Below, piece after piece: positions 34,601-45,900 of a stretch of DNA of 64,000 nt. The notes below the pieces were generated by a model. The model made no database searches. It was not told the origin of the DNA and saw only the letters and a list, made by a program, of their open reading frames with translations. Both the position numbers and the translations under genes were made by a program. Each line of letters starts with the position of its first letter. The first letter of the stretch is position 1. This DNA is from Aegilops tauschii subsp. strangulata (taxonomy: Eukaryota; Streptophyta; Magnoliopsida; Poales; Poaceae), in NCBI RefSeq assembly GCF_002575655.3, contig NC_053040.3, positions 362,822,267-362,886,266 on the forward strand. The letters run 5' to 3'.

Positions 34601-35133
34601 GGTTCGGTAACCACCACTTGACCGAGCTTGGTAGACGCAGACCTCGAGAGTTCGGAGTTAACATCCAGAGATGAGTCCGGCCTCCCGATGACAGGGACAG
34701 TCTTGTTTGACTCCGGGCCTACTGACAGCATGGTCACCTCTGGGTCTCTGGCAGGAAGCTCCGTAATAGGAGAGAGTCCGACGGGATTTATCCCCCCGTC
34801 TTCGGACAGAGTGGTCCGCTCTGGATCTAAGGCTAGGGTAGGCACGAGAGTCGATCCTTGAGCGGGATCTGATGGAGTATCCGACGGGCCTCCTTCTTGT
34901 GGATGAAGATCGGCGGCCGAGGCCGAGAACCCTTCGAAGATCAAGTCTCCTTGGATATCAGCAATGTAATTCAAGCTTCCAAACCTAATCTAGTGACCAG
35001 GGGCATAGCTGTCGATCTACTCGAGGTGACCAGTTGAATTGGCACGCAGAGCGAAGCTGCCAAATACAAAGAGTTGACCAGGGACAAAAGTCTCCCCGGA
35101 AACAGCATTGTCGCTGATGACAAAGCGAGCCAT
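31690..35133 (-). pseudogene. Element A gag-protease, frameshifted
   Basis: ATG at 35133 opens MARFVISDNAVSGETF, collinear with D's gag. Stops follow soon (near 35019 and 34987). Long open pieces remain at 34974-34321 (acidic N-terminal region), 33714-33271 (DPAVWIEDFLLHIHMARGDD, start of the capsid domain), 32931-32605, and 32503-32249 with the protease site RVLMDGGNSLNL. The order and spacing match D's intact 1101-codon protein. The product would be capsid plus an aspartic protease. Many indels make it non-functional, consistent with A's more diverged LTRs. Confidence 0.8.
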
Positions 35134-35180
35134 CGATCCTTCTGTCGACGACACAATGGAACTCTCACTGAAAGCACCAA

Positions 35181-35654
35181 TGTCGGTGTCAAAACCGGCA
35201 GATCTCGGGTAGGGGGTCCCGAACTGTGTGTCTGAGGATCAATGGTAACAAGGGACAAAGGGGACACAATTTTTACCCAGGTTCGGGCCCTCTTAAAGGA
35301 GGTAAAACCCTACTTCCTGCTCGATTATATTCGATGAATATACGGGTTACAAGAGTTGATCTACCTCGAGATCGTAATGGCTAAACCCTAACTGTCTAGC
35401 CTATGAGAATTTTGATGATCTCTACGGATTAACCCCTCCAGTTTATATACACACCGGAGAGGCCTAGGGTTGTACAGAGTCGGTTTGTAAAGGAAGGAAA
35501 TAACATATCCCGACACCAAGCTTGCCTTCCACGCATATGGGAATCCTACCCGGACATGGGGGAAAGTCTTCTGCTTCTATCTTCACGGCCCATTAGTCCG
35601 GCCCATATCAAATAGTCCGGATACCTGAGGACCCCATAATCCAGAACTCCCTCA
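35181..35654 (-). mobile_element. 5' LTR of element A
   Basis: It is 474 bp, starting TGTCGGTGTCAAAACCGG and ending GAACTCCCTCA. The minus-strand TATA box is the complement of 35442-35449. Just inside, the minus strand reads TTGGTGCTTTCAGTGAGAG, the same as in D apart from one base, where a primer site is expected. I do not recognise a matching tRNA. Confidence 0.9.
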
Positions 35655-35679
35655 ATGGGGGTTAGCCTGGTTAAAAAAA
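35655..35679 (+). mobile_element. Displaced 3' end and A tail of the LINE at 12301-14154
   Basis: The bases ATGGGGGTTAGCCTGGTT followed by seven A continue the LINE 3' end (CTTTCAATGGAATTGG at 14154) once A is removed. The join includes A's target duplication. Confidence 0.65.
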
Positions 35680-36394
35680 CACACTCATCGTAAACAGGGA
35701 AGTCTAGTTTCCCGAAAACCTAAAGAACCCTGCAGTGGCAATTAGGGTTTTGAGTGGGTATTGATTGACAGCGCCCGTCAATCTCCGGTGAGGCACTAGG
35801 ATTTACTTTTGCCAAAATGATCCAGATCTATTATTAAAGTTCATCGGAAGAACAAAGCTTTTCAACATAATAAAAATTACATCGAGGTTCCGAGATCACC
35901 GGACGACCACTACCGCCGTTAGGACGAGCCACCGACGCGACATTGTCGCCGCTCCCCTACCGGAGCCGGCTTGACCTTGTCAATGACAACCGAGAAGTCT
36001 TCGTGCATGTGCCTCTAAGGACCAGGGCCATAGAGCCGCACCGAATCTCACCACATGACGGTAAACCCTAACCTGACCGCCCCAAGGTGATGGAATCTAC
36101 GCCAGAGCATCGTAGATTATGTCCAGATGGACAAAACCGAGGAGGATCGGAGCCCGGAAAAAACAAACTTGAAGAAGAAGCGCCACCATCTGCCCAAGCG
36201 CCGCACCTGCGTGGACTAAAAAACCCTAGCCTAAACTGCTTACCTGAGTGGAGGCACCATGATTCTCCTTCCTGCCACCGGCCGCCGGAGCGATAGGCAA
36301 AGGGGAAGTGAGTCCACAGGCTCGTCGATGAAGCCTAGAGGGAGAGTTTACCCTAGCCTCCAAGGGATTGGGAAGGGAAAGAGAAACCCTAGAT
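35680..36394. other. Repetitive leader-like sequence, no supported ORF
   Basis: The region is moderately GC-rich with AAACCCTAG words near 36230 and 36390, typical of plant 5' leaders. It also has a segment near 35830-35880 that on the minus strand looks like a retroposon 3' end (TTTTTATTATGTTGAAAAGC). It may be the 5' leader of the LINE ORF1 that follows, or a separate minus-strand retroposon; I cannot decide. Confidence 0.35.
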
Positions 36395-37090
36395 TCAGGC
36401 ACTGGAAAAACTGGGGATCAATGATGAGGAGGTGGTGCCTTTGATCATTGATGACCGATTAGAAGGTCTGCCGACCAAGTGGGTGCTAGCAGGCATAGTT
36501 CACTAGAGAGACCTATTCCACAACCAAACTATCAGCATTGTTCTTCGTCCAGCCTTGTTGAATCTAAGCGGCTGCAATTCTAATCTGGTGGGAAATATAT
36601 TCATGGCCAAGCTTGAGCCATAGAGGGATCACAATCGGATCTGGGGAGGATCGACATGGCATGTGAGCCAAAACTTTGTGACCTTAGCTAAATTCAAGGA
36701 TTGTATGAGGCCAGATGGGGTAAAATTTTGGCCAGGGTCCTGAACCTGCCCTATAATCTAAGATATGTTTCTTGGGCCAAGGAAATTGCAAAGAAAATTG
36801 ATAAGTAGGCCACCTCGATTATGTTGGTGGCTTCCTGCGTGCGATGGTTTCTATTGATGTAAATAAACGCTTAGGAGATGGGTACTGATTGATTCGGCGT
36901 GAAGGAAGAAGCAAGATTTATGTGACATCCTGTATGAGAATATGCCACACTTATGCATCTCCTGTGTCCACCTGGGTAATTCTGGGTTGCTTTGCCCAAC
37001 TCCGGGACCTAGTGATGAAAACAAAAACTTACCGTTTGGGCCGAAGCTTTGGCTACGGTATGATCGCAAAAGAGCTTGTTGAGGAGATAA
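36395..37090 (+). pseudogene. LINE ORF1 fragment (DUF4283-type RNA-binding region and zinc knuckle)
   Basis: Across several frames one can read NDEEVVPLIIDDRLEGLPTKW, MAKLEP, WHVSQNFVTLAKFKDCMRP and then YENMPHLCISCVHLG. This is the order of a plant LINE ORF1 protein, a nucleic-acid chaperone with a DUF4283-like domain and a CCHC knuckle. In the knuckle the His is replaced by Asn (CVHLGNSGLLC). Stops and frameshifts are frequent and the ATG is not preserved. It is an old remnant; no ORF2 follows. Confidence 0.65.
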
Positions 37091-37402
37091 TTCGAGCAAT
37101 GATCATCCGAGTAGCTAGTGAGAATCAAAGAGCTCAAGTAATGTTGTTGATCCGAGTACTGAAGTCACCTCCCCAGTGAAGAATCATTAACAAAATAAGC
37201 GAAAGGGAGGGCCAACATAAGTATATAGTTGTGTTGAGCCTCCCCTTATTCTCTTGAACTCTAGTGCATAAATGAATGATGATCTAGAGATGAGTGCAAA
37301 GGGAGGAGGGGTGGGGATGAGGATCTTGGTGACGGAAGTGAATTCGAGAGGAACCCGAAGAAGAATAAAATGATGTCCACCCCGATGTAGGTGAAAATAT
37401 TT

Positions 37403-37612
37403 GGTGCTTCCAAGGGAGCCTGCTCCCATGATCCAGTGCAAGCTCGACCATTGGATCTGAGATCCAATAGCCATTTGAAGAGCTTTGAAAATTTCGCATA
37501 CCCCTTTGAGTAGAGTAGTTACATGTAGTTCATGTAGCTTTGTCCCTAACCCTTGAATCTAAGATCCAATGACTAACCACGTATCACTGGATCATGGGAG
37601 GCTTAGAAGCAC
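37403..37612. mobile_element. MITE-like inverted repeat, about 210 bp
   Basis: The left arm GGTGCTTCCAAGGGAGCCTG then CTCCCATGATCCAGTG and TTGGATCTGAGATCCAA is mirrored on the right by AGATCCAATG, then CACTGGATCATGGGAGG and TTAGAAGCAC. Arms of about 60 bases with a short loop fit a foldback MITE. I found no clear target duplication. Confidence 0.55.
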
Positions 37613-38639
37613 ATGATATCCCCTCAACCCCAATTTAGGTTGGATTTGACATCTCCTAGAGTAGTAGCTAGTCCATGTTTTTCCTTCTTGGATTTGCTAT
37701 GGTTCCTGCAGTCAGATTTTATGTGCACAACTATTAAAATAGATAGTCTTCCTCTCACATGGTAATAGATTACCGGAGAAAATTCTTGTGCTCCCAGCTC
37801 TAGATGGAAATGGAGATCTCACTTCAAGTAGAACGTCGGTTTCCAAGAGAAAAGAATGGATATAAGAAGGATATTTCCAACTAGCAGGGAAAGAACGTAC
37901 AACCTATTAGAGAACTTCTATCAAGGTCATCAAAACATGCCAATCACCGTAAGAATCGCCCCATAATCATTTTAACAAGATAAATCGGTCTAGTAGAGTC
38001 GTTATGCCACACTCTATCGTCAATATTTTTGGAGGTTGGGTTGGGGAGGGGGATATTTTGGGGTGCACTCCATCCCAAAAATGATTTGGCATGGAAGACA
38101 TTTTTCCACACTACTCTTCTTGTCCGCGATGCCTCCTCCCTTGCATCGTTGTAGAACTGCCTCTGGCTGCCCTCGGGGCAACACCATGGACTCCTACCAT
38201 CACATCCCATTCGGATGACGTGCCTTGCCTCCTACTCCTTCCACAAATCCCACGCCGACACCATCAAATGGCCACCTCCTAGGCCATTATATCATCAAAT
38301 ATGTCGCTGACAACCCTGCTAACGACGTCTACTTCGTCCTCCGGCCACCTGCTAAAGTCGTTGAACCACGACACAACAAAGAACAAATATGAACTAGAGG
38401 AAGAAGGTGCCTGTCTCCCCCTCATCCATTCATCACGATGGCTGGTGAAGAAGTGGCACTTATGAACTCAAAAATGTTCGGTGATACGCTGAATTGGATC
38501 CATTTTTCAATCTATTTGTATGCTTAGATGCAATGTAATAATGGAACAATGAGGGAAATTGTGCAATATTTTGTGACTGCTAATGCTTTTATATCACTTC
38601 TATGCATTTGGGTGGATCTCTGGTCAATTGTGAATGCTT
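37613..38639. other. Intergenic DNA, possible start of a Harbinger-type element
   Basis: No gene is supported. GGGGTGCACTCCATCCCAAAAA at about 38059 followed by a CCTCCTCC-rich leader resembles the outer part of the PIF/Harbinger-derived sequence that continues to 39920, but ends and duplication were not found. Confidence 0.35.
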
Positions 38640-39920
38640 CTTGATGAGTACGATGGGTGATTCGATGGAGGAAAACGACGACCCAGGATATTTTGGTAGT
38701 CATGATTTCTCTCTTGATGAAACGCCTGTTCACCACTTTGAGTGATTGGATAATGCTAGCAAATAAGCCAAACTAGATAAATTCTAGGGCTCACAAGCTT
38801 CTAGGAAGAAAGTAGTCCAGCCTGCAAACTAAACCAACGAAGATGAAGTTGCTCTTGTGTTGGCATGACAAGATATCACTATGGATGTGATCATTGAAAA
38901 AACCATACCAGTGCAAAGTATTGAAAATGCATCAAAGATGATTTTTGTCATGACCTTCCCTATAAATCCACACATACCCCACAAATCTCTCACAAATCGA
39001 TGGCGTGTGATTCAACATATATGTAGCCATTGGGTTGGTTGTTTGGAGCAAGTGAGGAACTCGTCTCCTAGCAGTGTCACCATTAACGAATATTTGAGCA
39101 CTCTTATCTTCTTTTAAACACCACATTTGCCTATAAATTTTAGCATCAATTCATTGCTCATTTGGAAGTTGTAGTATGGGAGCCCAAGAAAGGTACAAGA
39201 ATTTTACCAAAGAGAAGGGCAAAGCATTTGGCCATCGACATTGTTCGAAAGAATCAGAGGCCAACATGGAATGAGGACGCTCCTTCAAACAATCAATGTC
39301 ATGTACATCTTCCTCTCTAGGATTGGGTGGCAGTAGGAAATGATGGTGATGGAAAGGAGAGGAAGCCTAGAAGTCCCAATCCGGCGTCAGGCGTGTGGAG
39401 GCGCGACGGGAGGAGGAGATCATAGGAGATGCTCAAAAGACAATCAATTCTGGTGGCGATGAAAGACATCTTGATGAGTTGATCAAGTCAACGAAGGAGT
39501 TGGCAAAGAAGAGGAAACAAGAAAATATGGAGTTGGAGGAGAGGATGCTAGAAGAGAAGAATGTGTGGTGGGAACAAATGCACGAAAGTAAAACATGCAA
39601 GGATGAGATGGAGGCGCGTAGGCTTCAATTTGAGGAGAATCAGTTGCCACAATGGAAGATTGTCGAGGACAACTGGTTGATGATGTTAGATCCAAATGTC
39701 ATGGATGACACATCAATAACATTTTGGAAGATGAGGCAAGTGGTAGTCTTCTAGGATGGCTTGGAGCACTTAACACACAGAAGGAGGAGACGGTGCACAC
39801 ATGGGAGCCGATGACATGTGATTTGTACATGTCAATTGAATGTGTGCATGATACTTCATTTTCTATTTATTCATTTGGAGCCTGTGATGATTTAGTTGGA
39901 AATGTGTAAGTGTTTGACAT
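38640..39920 (+). pseudogene. Decayed PIF/Harbinger accessory ORF (Myb/SANT-like with NAM-associated C-terminus)
   Basis: Pieces in different frames read PHKSLTNRWRVIQHICSHWVGCLEQVRN (a trihelix/SANT-like DNA-binding segment, about 38970-39060) and, at 39395-39754, a charged coiled-coil stretch with LAKKRKQENMELEERM and MEARRLQFEENQLPQW. This order matches the accessory protein that accompanies PIF/Harbinger transposases in grasses; G carries a related N-terminal part at 57650-57910. There are stops between the parts. No transposase domain was recognised. Confidence 0.5.
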
Positions 39921-40747
39921 TGAGAGATAGGAAAGAGAAAATTATGGATGTTGCTCTTTCGACGACTCTATTTGCACGTAACCTCTGTGCCCTCTAAAAA
40001 ATTACGGAGGATGCTGCTACAAAAACATTTTAGAGGTCGCCTCCATGGTGGCCAAGGAAGAGTAGCGCTTAGAAGGTGGGAGCGGCGCAGGTGTGGGCTG
40101 CGGATGATAGGTATCAGTTCGACTTAAATAGATTTACACAAACGAAAATAACAAATTATTCATAGAGCATGCATGAACAATTCCAACCTGCAAGAACCTT
40201 GAAGTGAGACTGCCCTCCTCATTGTGATGCACACAGCCATTCTGATTAAATTTTAAGCCGGGTATTGAACGTCTACTACGACCAAACTATTGCAAGATAC
40301 GAAGTTAACACCTATGACTAAGTCGACTTTTTTCACACTAACACCTTGCAGAAGGATGAGCGTCCTCACACCATCATGACCATGTTCGACGGGAGATGGC
40401 CGAGACAAGGATTTTCCTCCTAGTTGTTTGGCTTGCTAACTGGATGGTCAACGGGCCAAAACCAGCTCACGATGGTCTGGTGGGCAAAATAAATGGTATT
40501 CATAGTTCGAGATCATATCCTAGCCAGTTTTAAAGTCCAGGATTGCAAATTGAACTAAGATATGAGTTTGAGATTGAAATATACATTTTCCTCTAAAATT
40601 ATCGTGAGTTAACCTTGTAGATGTTCTTATAGATCTACAGGTATGGCCAATGACCTGACATTTTTTCTTAAGATAACCCTGTACATTTTTTCCGATATCA
40701 CAGAGCTGCGCGACTACAACCAAGTTCTTTTGGGGATTTATTTTACT
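39921..40747. other. Intergenic DNA, nothing recognised
   Basis: This is mixed-composition sequence with short random ORFs only. I see no terminal repeat, promoter or coding signal that I can support. Confidence 0.4.
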
Positions 40748-40882
40748 ATATACATACGAATCTTTACGCGACTATATACAGAGCAAAATAAGTAAATCTA
40801 CACTCTGAAATGCATCCATATACATCCGTGTGTGGCTTATAGTGAAATCTCTATAAAGACTTATATTTAGGAATGGAGGGAG
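40748..40882. mobile_element. Stowaway-type MITE, left end missing
   Basis: The right terminal repeat TTATATTTAGGAATGGAGGGAG ends at 40882 and is followed by TA. The interior AAATCTACACTCTGAAATGC and AGTGAAATCTCTATAAAGAC is typical of a common Triticeae Stowaway family. The matching CTCCCTCC left end is not present, so this copy is truncated. Confidence 0.65.
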
Positions 40883-40906
40883 TACATCACGACGAATAAA
40901 TATATA

Positions 40907-41036
40907 CTCCCTCCCTTCCATAACATAGTGCCTATAAATTTGTCTAAAACTCAAACACTACAAACTTTGACCATATTTATAGAAAAAATGTACATTTAGA
41001 ATACCAAATGCACATCATTGGATACATCATGAGTTA
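40907..41036. mobile_element. Stowaway-like MITE H, left half (split by element K)
   Basis: CTCCCTCCCTTCCATAACAT begins at 40907 after TA. The body includes AACTTTGACCATATTTATAG. The right half continues at 55464 with AATGTAGATGTAAACAG and GATCAAAGTTGATAAAATTTGAC, roughly the inverted counterpart of the left half. The break carries the TTA duplication of K (41034-41036 and 55461-55463). Confidence 0.65.
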
Positions 41037-41551
41037 AGGCATCTCCAACGCCTACCCGCAAACCTTTCGCATGTGTCCGGACAGCGGAAGCCATCCAACG
41101 CGGGCCTGTATTGGTCTGTGGCGCTGTACAGACGCAATTTCCCCCACAAATCAAAGACAAGTGTGGGGGGCTTTGTGGGAGTCCGGACCGATCCCACGCT
41201 CACTTCTGACCGCCTTGGCCCACCAAAAATCCCTCACTCCCCTCCCGCGCTTTCCTTCCGATGCACACCCCGCTTACCGCGCCGCATTCATGTCGGCCCA
41301 GAGCACGCAGAGGCCGGCATTGATGCTGTGATGTGACTGGACAAAGTAAGGGTGGCGCTGACCGACGATCTCAGCAGCCGCTGCTTCAATGCGGACGCAG
41401 GTTCTCGAGGAACCAACTTCGGCCGCTGCGCCGCATTCAAGAAGCTGACCGGCCCTTCGCACGGCCTGGCCGCTGCTATATAAGCCGCGCTCCGGCGTCG
41501 TCCACATTGCATCCTCCTCCTCCTTCCCTCTCCCTGCCCATCTCCCTCCAA

Positions 41552-42456
41552 ATGTCCGACGATGGGCAAGTCCTAGGCGTAGGCGCCGGCAGGCGGTTCC
41601 GGGGCGGGATATGGTGGATCATGGCGACGCCGCCCTCGAACTTCGGGGCCGTCGTCCTCATCGGCGGGCGACTGCTCAACAAAGAAGGAGATCTTCATCG
41701 CCTACGGCGACGACGAGGACCAGCAGCCAATGTCGCAGCAGTCCGCGCCGGCGGTGCCGGGCCAGCTCTACGCCGCCACCGACGCGGAGTTCGAGGAGCG
41801 GATCGAGCTGATGCTCCGTCGCTCATCGTCGACATCAACGGCCTGGCTCCGCCACCGGGGACGCTCCTCCCTGTGAAGCGGAGCCGGCATCCCCTCCATG
41901 CTCTCCATCGTTGCATAGCCGCGGCGTCCAAATCAGACGCCGTGTGAAGGAAGAGTGGCTCTCGCCACTGCACAGACGCGTCAAGGAGGAGTGCTCACCG
42001 CCGCCCCGCCACTTCGTCAAGGAGGAGCGTCGCTCGCCGCCGCCCCGGCGCGTCATCAAGGAGGAGCATCACCCACCACCGCCCCTGCCCAAGGAGCGCA
42101 ATCGCACTCTCCACTACCTCGGCAGTGGTGGGGCCGACGGCAACTGTTCATCGTCCCGGAGCGCCATGACGGCGCGGGAGTACGCCGACCGGGAGCAACG
42201 CTGGCAGGACAGCCGCAAGGCCGCGTGCCAGTCCAAGTTCGCGGACTCGGACGTCCCGCCGCCACACATCGCAACGGACCCGGACCTGTTTTACGCTTGG
42301 GCCCTGGACCGCTCTGACGGCCAAGTGTCGTCTCTGTCGCTTCGATGGGGAGATGACCAGGTACGGCAAGGAATGGTCCCTCGCCGAGATTCGCCATCGA
42401 CGCCTCCTCCAATGACCGCCGCCCTCTCCCCCAGCCCACTTACTCGGTGGCCGCGG
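41552..42456 (+). pseudogene. Element K cargo gene, 5' part (VKEE-repeat protein), interrupted by C
   Basis: A possible start is ATG 41552 (MSDDGQVLGVGAGRRF). Homologous content then moves between frames: IFIAYGDDEDQQPMSQQ and DAEFEERIELMLRR near 41690-41820, then four consecutive repeats of 12-13 residues with VKEE or IKEE (about 41938-42090), then TAREYADREQRWQDSRK and a WALDRS segment. A reading QPTYSVAA just before 42456 continues at 54992 as LRTTHEESERIIRERQ. Frameshifts and stops break the gene, apart from the 12.5-kb insertion. Function is unknown; similar repeat-borne proteins are familiar from Triticeae. Confidence 0.5.
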
Positions 42457-42915
42457 TGTCGTGGTTCTAAGTCTAATAGTAGAATGGGGGGTAGGGATGT
42501 AAAGGCAAGGTCCTAGCTATGGACAAGCTGTACGCACGAGTTTTACGAGTTCAGGCCCTTCTCGGAGGAAGTAACAGCCCTACGTCTCGGAGCCCGGAGG
42601 CGGTCGACTGGATTATATGCGTGTGTGTTATAGGGGGTGCGAACCCTTGTGCCAGTGGAGGGGGGTGGCTTATATAGAGTGCGCCAGGACCCCAGCCAGC
42701 CCACATTATAAGGAGTTCAATGTTCATAAAGAAGGAGCGTTACAGGTAACGTCTGTAGTAAAGTAATATAAATGACTATTAAGTCTAAGAGTAAATGCCC
42801 GACTGTTGCTGCGCGGAGTGGCTTTAGGTCTTTTGCACGTCCAGTGGTTTAGTGGTCGAGTGACATAAACAAGGGGGGTCTCCGAGTGAATGGTAGGTCG
42901 AGTGGATTGCACTCG
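42457..42915 (-). mobile_element. 3' LTR of element C, inner end deleted
   Basis: It starts TGTCGTGGTTCTAAG and matches 54411-54869 until GATTGCACTCG at 42915. The last approximately 117 bases of the LTR, present at 54870-54986, are absent, and so is any purine tract. The antisense gene's ATG follows only 15 bases later. Confidence 0.8.
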
Positions 42916-42929
42916 CGAAAAGCAAGAAG

Positions 42930-45900
42930 ATGAATCGGGGATCTTCATCGCGCCCGGGGCTGCCGTCGGGTTGGATCCAGGGAGATTGAATCCGATCCTC
43001 ACTTCAGCAGGAAGACTTGGACGATATGGTCGAGCTAGGGCTGATCGTCCATGAGTCTGCGCGGCTGCCGGAGGGGGAAACGGATCCACAGCCGCGACCG
43101 GGTGAGTGTGTGCTGCTCGCCACTCATGTCGACCGCGGCTTCTCGCCTCCTCCACACCCCTTCTTTCGAGGTTTCTTGAATTTCTTCGGTGCTCAACTCC
43201 ATCATTTCACTCCCAACACCATCACATATCTTGTCGCATTCGTGTCCATGTGCGAGAATTTCCTGGGGTGTCGACCGCACTGGGGTCTTTTCAAGCACAT
43301 TTTCACTATCCGCTCCCAAACAATGAAGAAAGCGAACTCGAACGACGAGAAAACCCATGCTATCTAGATGTGTGGGGGTCTGGGTATTCAGAAGAGGAAG
43401 AGGAGTTCCTTCCTTCGATGACTCTTCCTGAGTCGGTCAGGGGCTGGCAGTCGACCTGGTTCTATTGCCAGGATATCGCGACCCCAGGCCACTCGACTGG
43501 ACTTCCCCCTTTCTCTTTTGATCGTGTTCAGACTCCATCTTCGTTGAAAGTGGCCGCCGCGGAGAAGGCGGAGACGGGCATGTTGGTCGAGAGGGTAGTT
43601 CAACTGATCAACCAAGGTGTCACCGGCATGGATCTGCTGGAGGTGTTCCTCAGTCGGTGCATTCAACCACTCCAAGCTCGTGACCACTCCATGTGGATGT
43701 ACTCCAGGGCTGGTGATACCGCTCGGGTTCATCCGGAGGAGGTGACGGCCAAAACAGTGGCCGAGTGGCTGAGGGGCACCATCGGGAACAAGGACAACCC
43801 CAGGGGCGCCAGGAGAGTCAAACCTTTCAGCGACAGCAACCAGCCAAACAAGGTTTGACCGTTACAACTGATTGAATTTGGATGTGTTTTCTGATTGTTT
43901 GTTGATCCGACTGATTTCCACTCGGCTCCTTGTTTTGTAGATTTATACAGAAATGTACTCAATGCCCAATGGCGAACAAGCTCTGGAGCAGTACCATGAA
44001 GGCGAGGACAACGTGGAGGAGAGCGGCGAGTGGGAGTCTCCAGCTGACGATGATGAAGATGAGAGTGTCGAGTCGGACGACGAGGAGGTAGCCGACTCAC
44101 CACCTCGTTCTGAATGTCGATCCAAGCAGCACCATGATCCCCCGGGCAGGCGCGGCAAGGCTGTGGCCTCGAGCGCTCCATCTCAAAAGCGCGCTCGGTC
44201 TTCGACTCCAGAATTGACTGAGAAGGTCACCAAGCAGCGCAAGATCAATCCTTCGAAGGCTCGGAAGACCTTGCCTAGAATCAAGATGGACGTTCCTGTT
44301 GCTTCTGGGTAAATGTTCTCCCCGTATTTTCTTGTTCTGACCGATTCTCTTGTACTGACCGAGTGATGATGAACCTTTACAGCCCGGCCTCGGCTGCGAC
44401 TGATATGGATATCGACAAGACCCCAGACAACGAGGAAACCGACGACGCAGCTACCTCCAAAGCCAGTAAGTCTGCCCGACTCGAGTTTATTTGGACGACC
44501 AGATTGTTTGTCAGCTATCTCCTTGACTTTCTCTGTTTGTTGCAGCGCCACGGGACGTTGTTGTGCTCCCGGACGATGAAGAAGAAGTACCGCTGAGGGG
44601 AAGGAGGAGGAGGGACAAGGAACTGAGCGGGAAAGCGCCTGAGGCCAAGGTTCCTCAGTCGACTGAGATACCTGGGACGGCAGTCGAGCGATCGTTAGAT
44701 CCGGCACGTACCAACGTCACTTTCGCTATCCCGCTGTCGACTGATTTCCCATCAGGATCAGCTGCTCAGACTTCTGCTGTACCAATACAACTCCACGCAT
44801 CAGACCTAGTGGTTGCTCCGACTGCTCTGCCATCATCGCTTTTCACTGCGTATCAAACCCCGGACGACCCACCGTCTGCCGCCAAGGAAGCTCTTCTTCA
44901 GTTGAACCTTGTGATGGGGCAAATGAAAGTGGTGCATGAGGTCAGTCAGGTGGCCTTCAACGTCGGAGCTGCTCTGCAGACCAATGTCCAGGTTAGTCGA
45001 TTTTCGATTGATCATATTTCTCGTCCGATCACCCACTGGGGTGTGACTGTTTTGAAGTTGCACGAGTCAATTTGATTCATCTTGGATTGAATCTTTGAAC
45101 TAGCGGGGGCACTCTTAGAGCACCCACTGGGTGTAGTCCCCGAGACCATAGCTGACTGCGGGCAGTCGACTATGGTCTGAGAATCTGAATTTTGTCACTC
45201 GGTCTGGACTGGCCAGGTCGAATGACACCAGAGCCAGTGGGGGCACGCTAAGTGCACCCACTGGGTGTAGTCCCCGAGACCGTGGTTGACCACGGGTAGT
45301 CGACTATGGTCTGAGAACTGTTTTTTTACTCTCGCACTAGGCAGACCATGTCGAGTGTTTATTCAAACCAGTGGGGGCACGCCAAGTGCACCCACTGGGT
45401 GTAGTCCCCGAGACTGCCGTTGAATGTTTGATTCGGCGGTAGTCTTAGAGTAGCTATCACTGTTATGTCTTTTTATCCCGGTCAACTGATATGGCTTATA
45501 CTGCAGAAATCTTGTGATCTTGGGGCTCCGCTTTCCGCAATGAACTAGCAGCAAGCAATGTTATTTCTTTAGAGAAAATGAAGCAGGCTTTGGAGAAGAA
45601 GGATCTGGATCTTGCTGCTGCACAGAAGGAAGCGCGAGAGAAAACGGCGCTTGCTGACAAGAAGCTTGCTTCAGTCGGCAAGTTAGAAGAGGAGAACTCC
45701 AAACTGAAGACTAATGTCTCTGACGCCAATCGGGAGGTCGAGCGACTGAAGAAAGATAAGGACAAGCTGATTGACGAGCTTGGGAGCCTCAAGGCCAAGA
45801 AGGGCGAGTTGGAGTCTTATTTGGGCCAGCTTGCTGCAAAGCTGGTCCTAAAACTTGAAGGTACTGATGATTGACTGACTTATTACGGTCGACTGTCCAG

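Larger units (their letters stand above)
14155..35654 (-). mobile_element. Element A: Gypsy retrotransposon without pol, carrying nested LINE and element B
   Basis: Two 474-bp LTRs in reverse orientation (14155-14628 and 35181-35654) bound the element. Flanks ATTGG (14150-14154) and ATGGG (35655-35659) are a five-base duplication with one mismatch. On the minus strand the order is 5' LTR, gag-protease (35133 to about 31690), spacer, then an antisense gene (15185-18315 on the plus strand), polypurine tract (complement of GTAGCCCCTGAA at 14629) and 3' LTR. Removing B and the LINE leaves about 8.4 kb with no reverse transcriptase, RNase H or integrase. Its LTRs differ at about 29 of 474 positions by eye, so it is older than B and C. 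It is the same family as D. Confidence 0.85.

Noticed and set aside
36087..36444. ORFs around 36.1-36.4 kb as a gene
   Set aside because: They are short, with no domain, in a repetitive leader-like region upstream of a decayed LINE ORF1.
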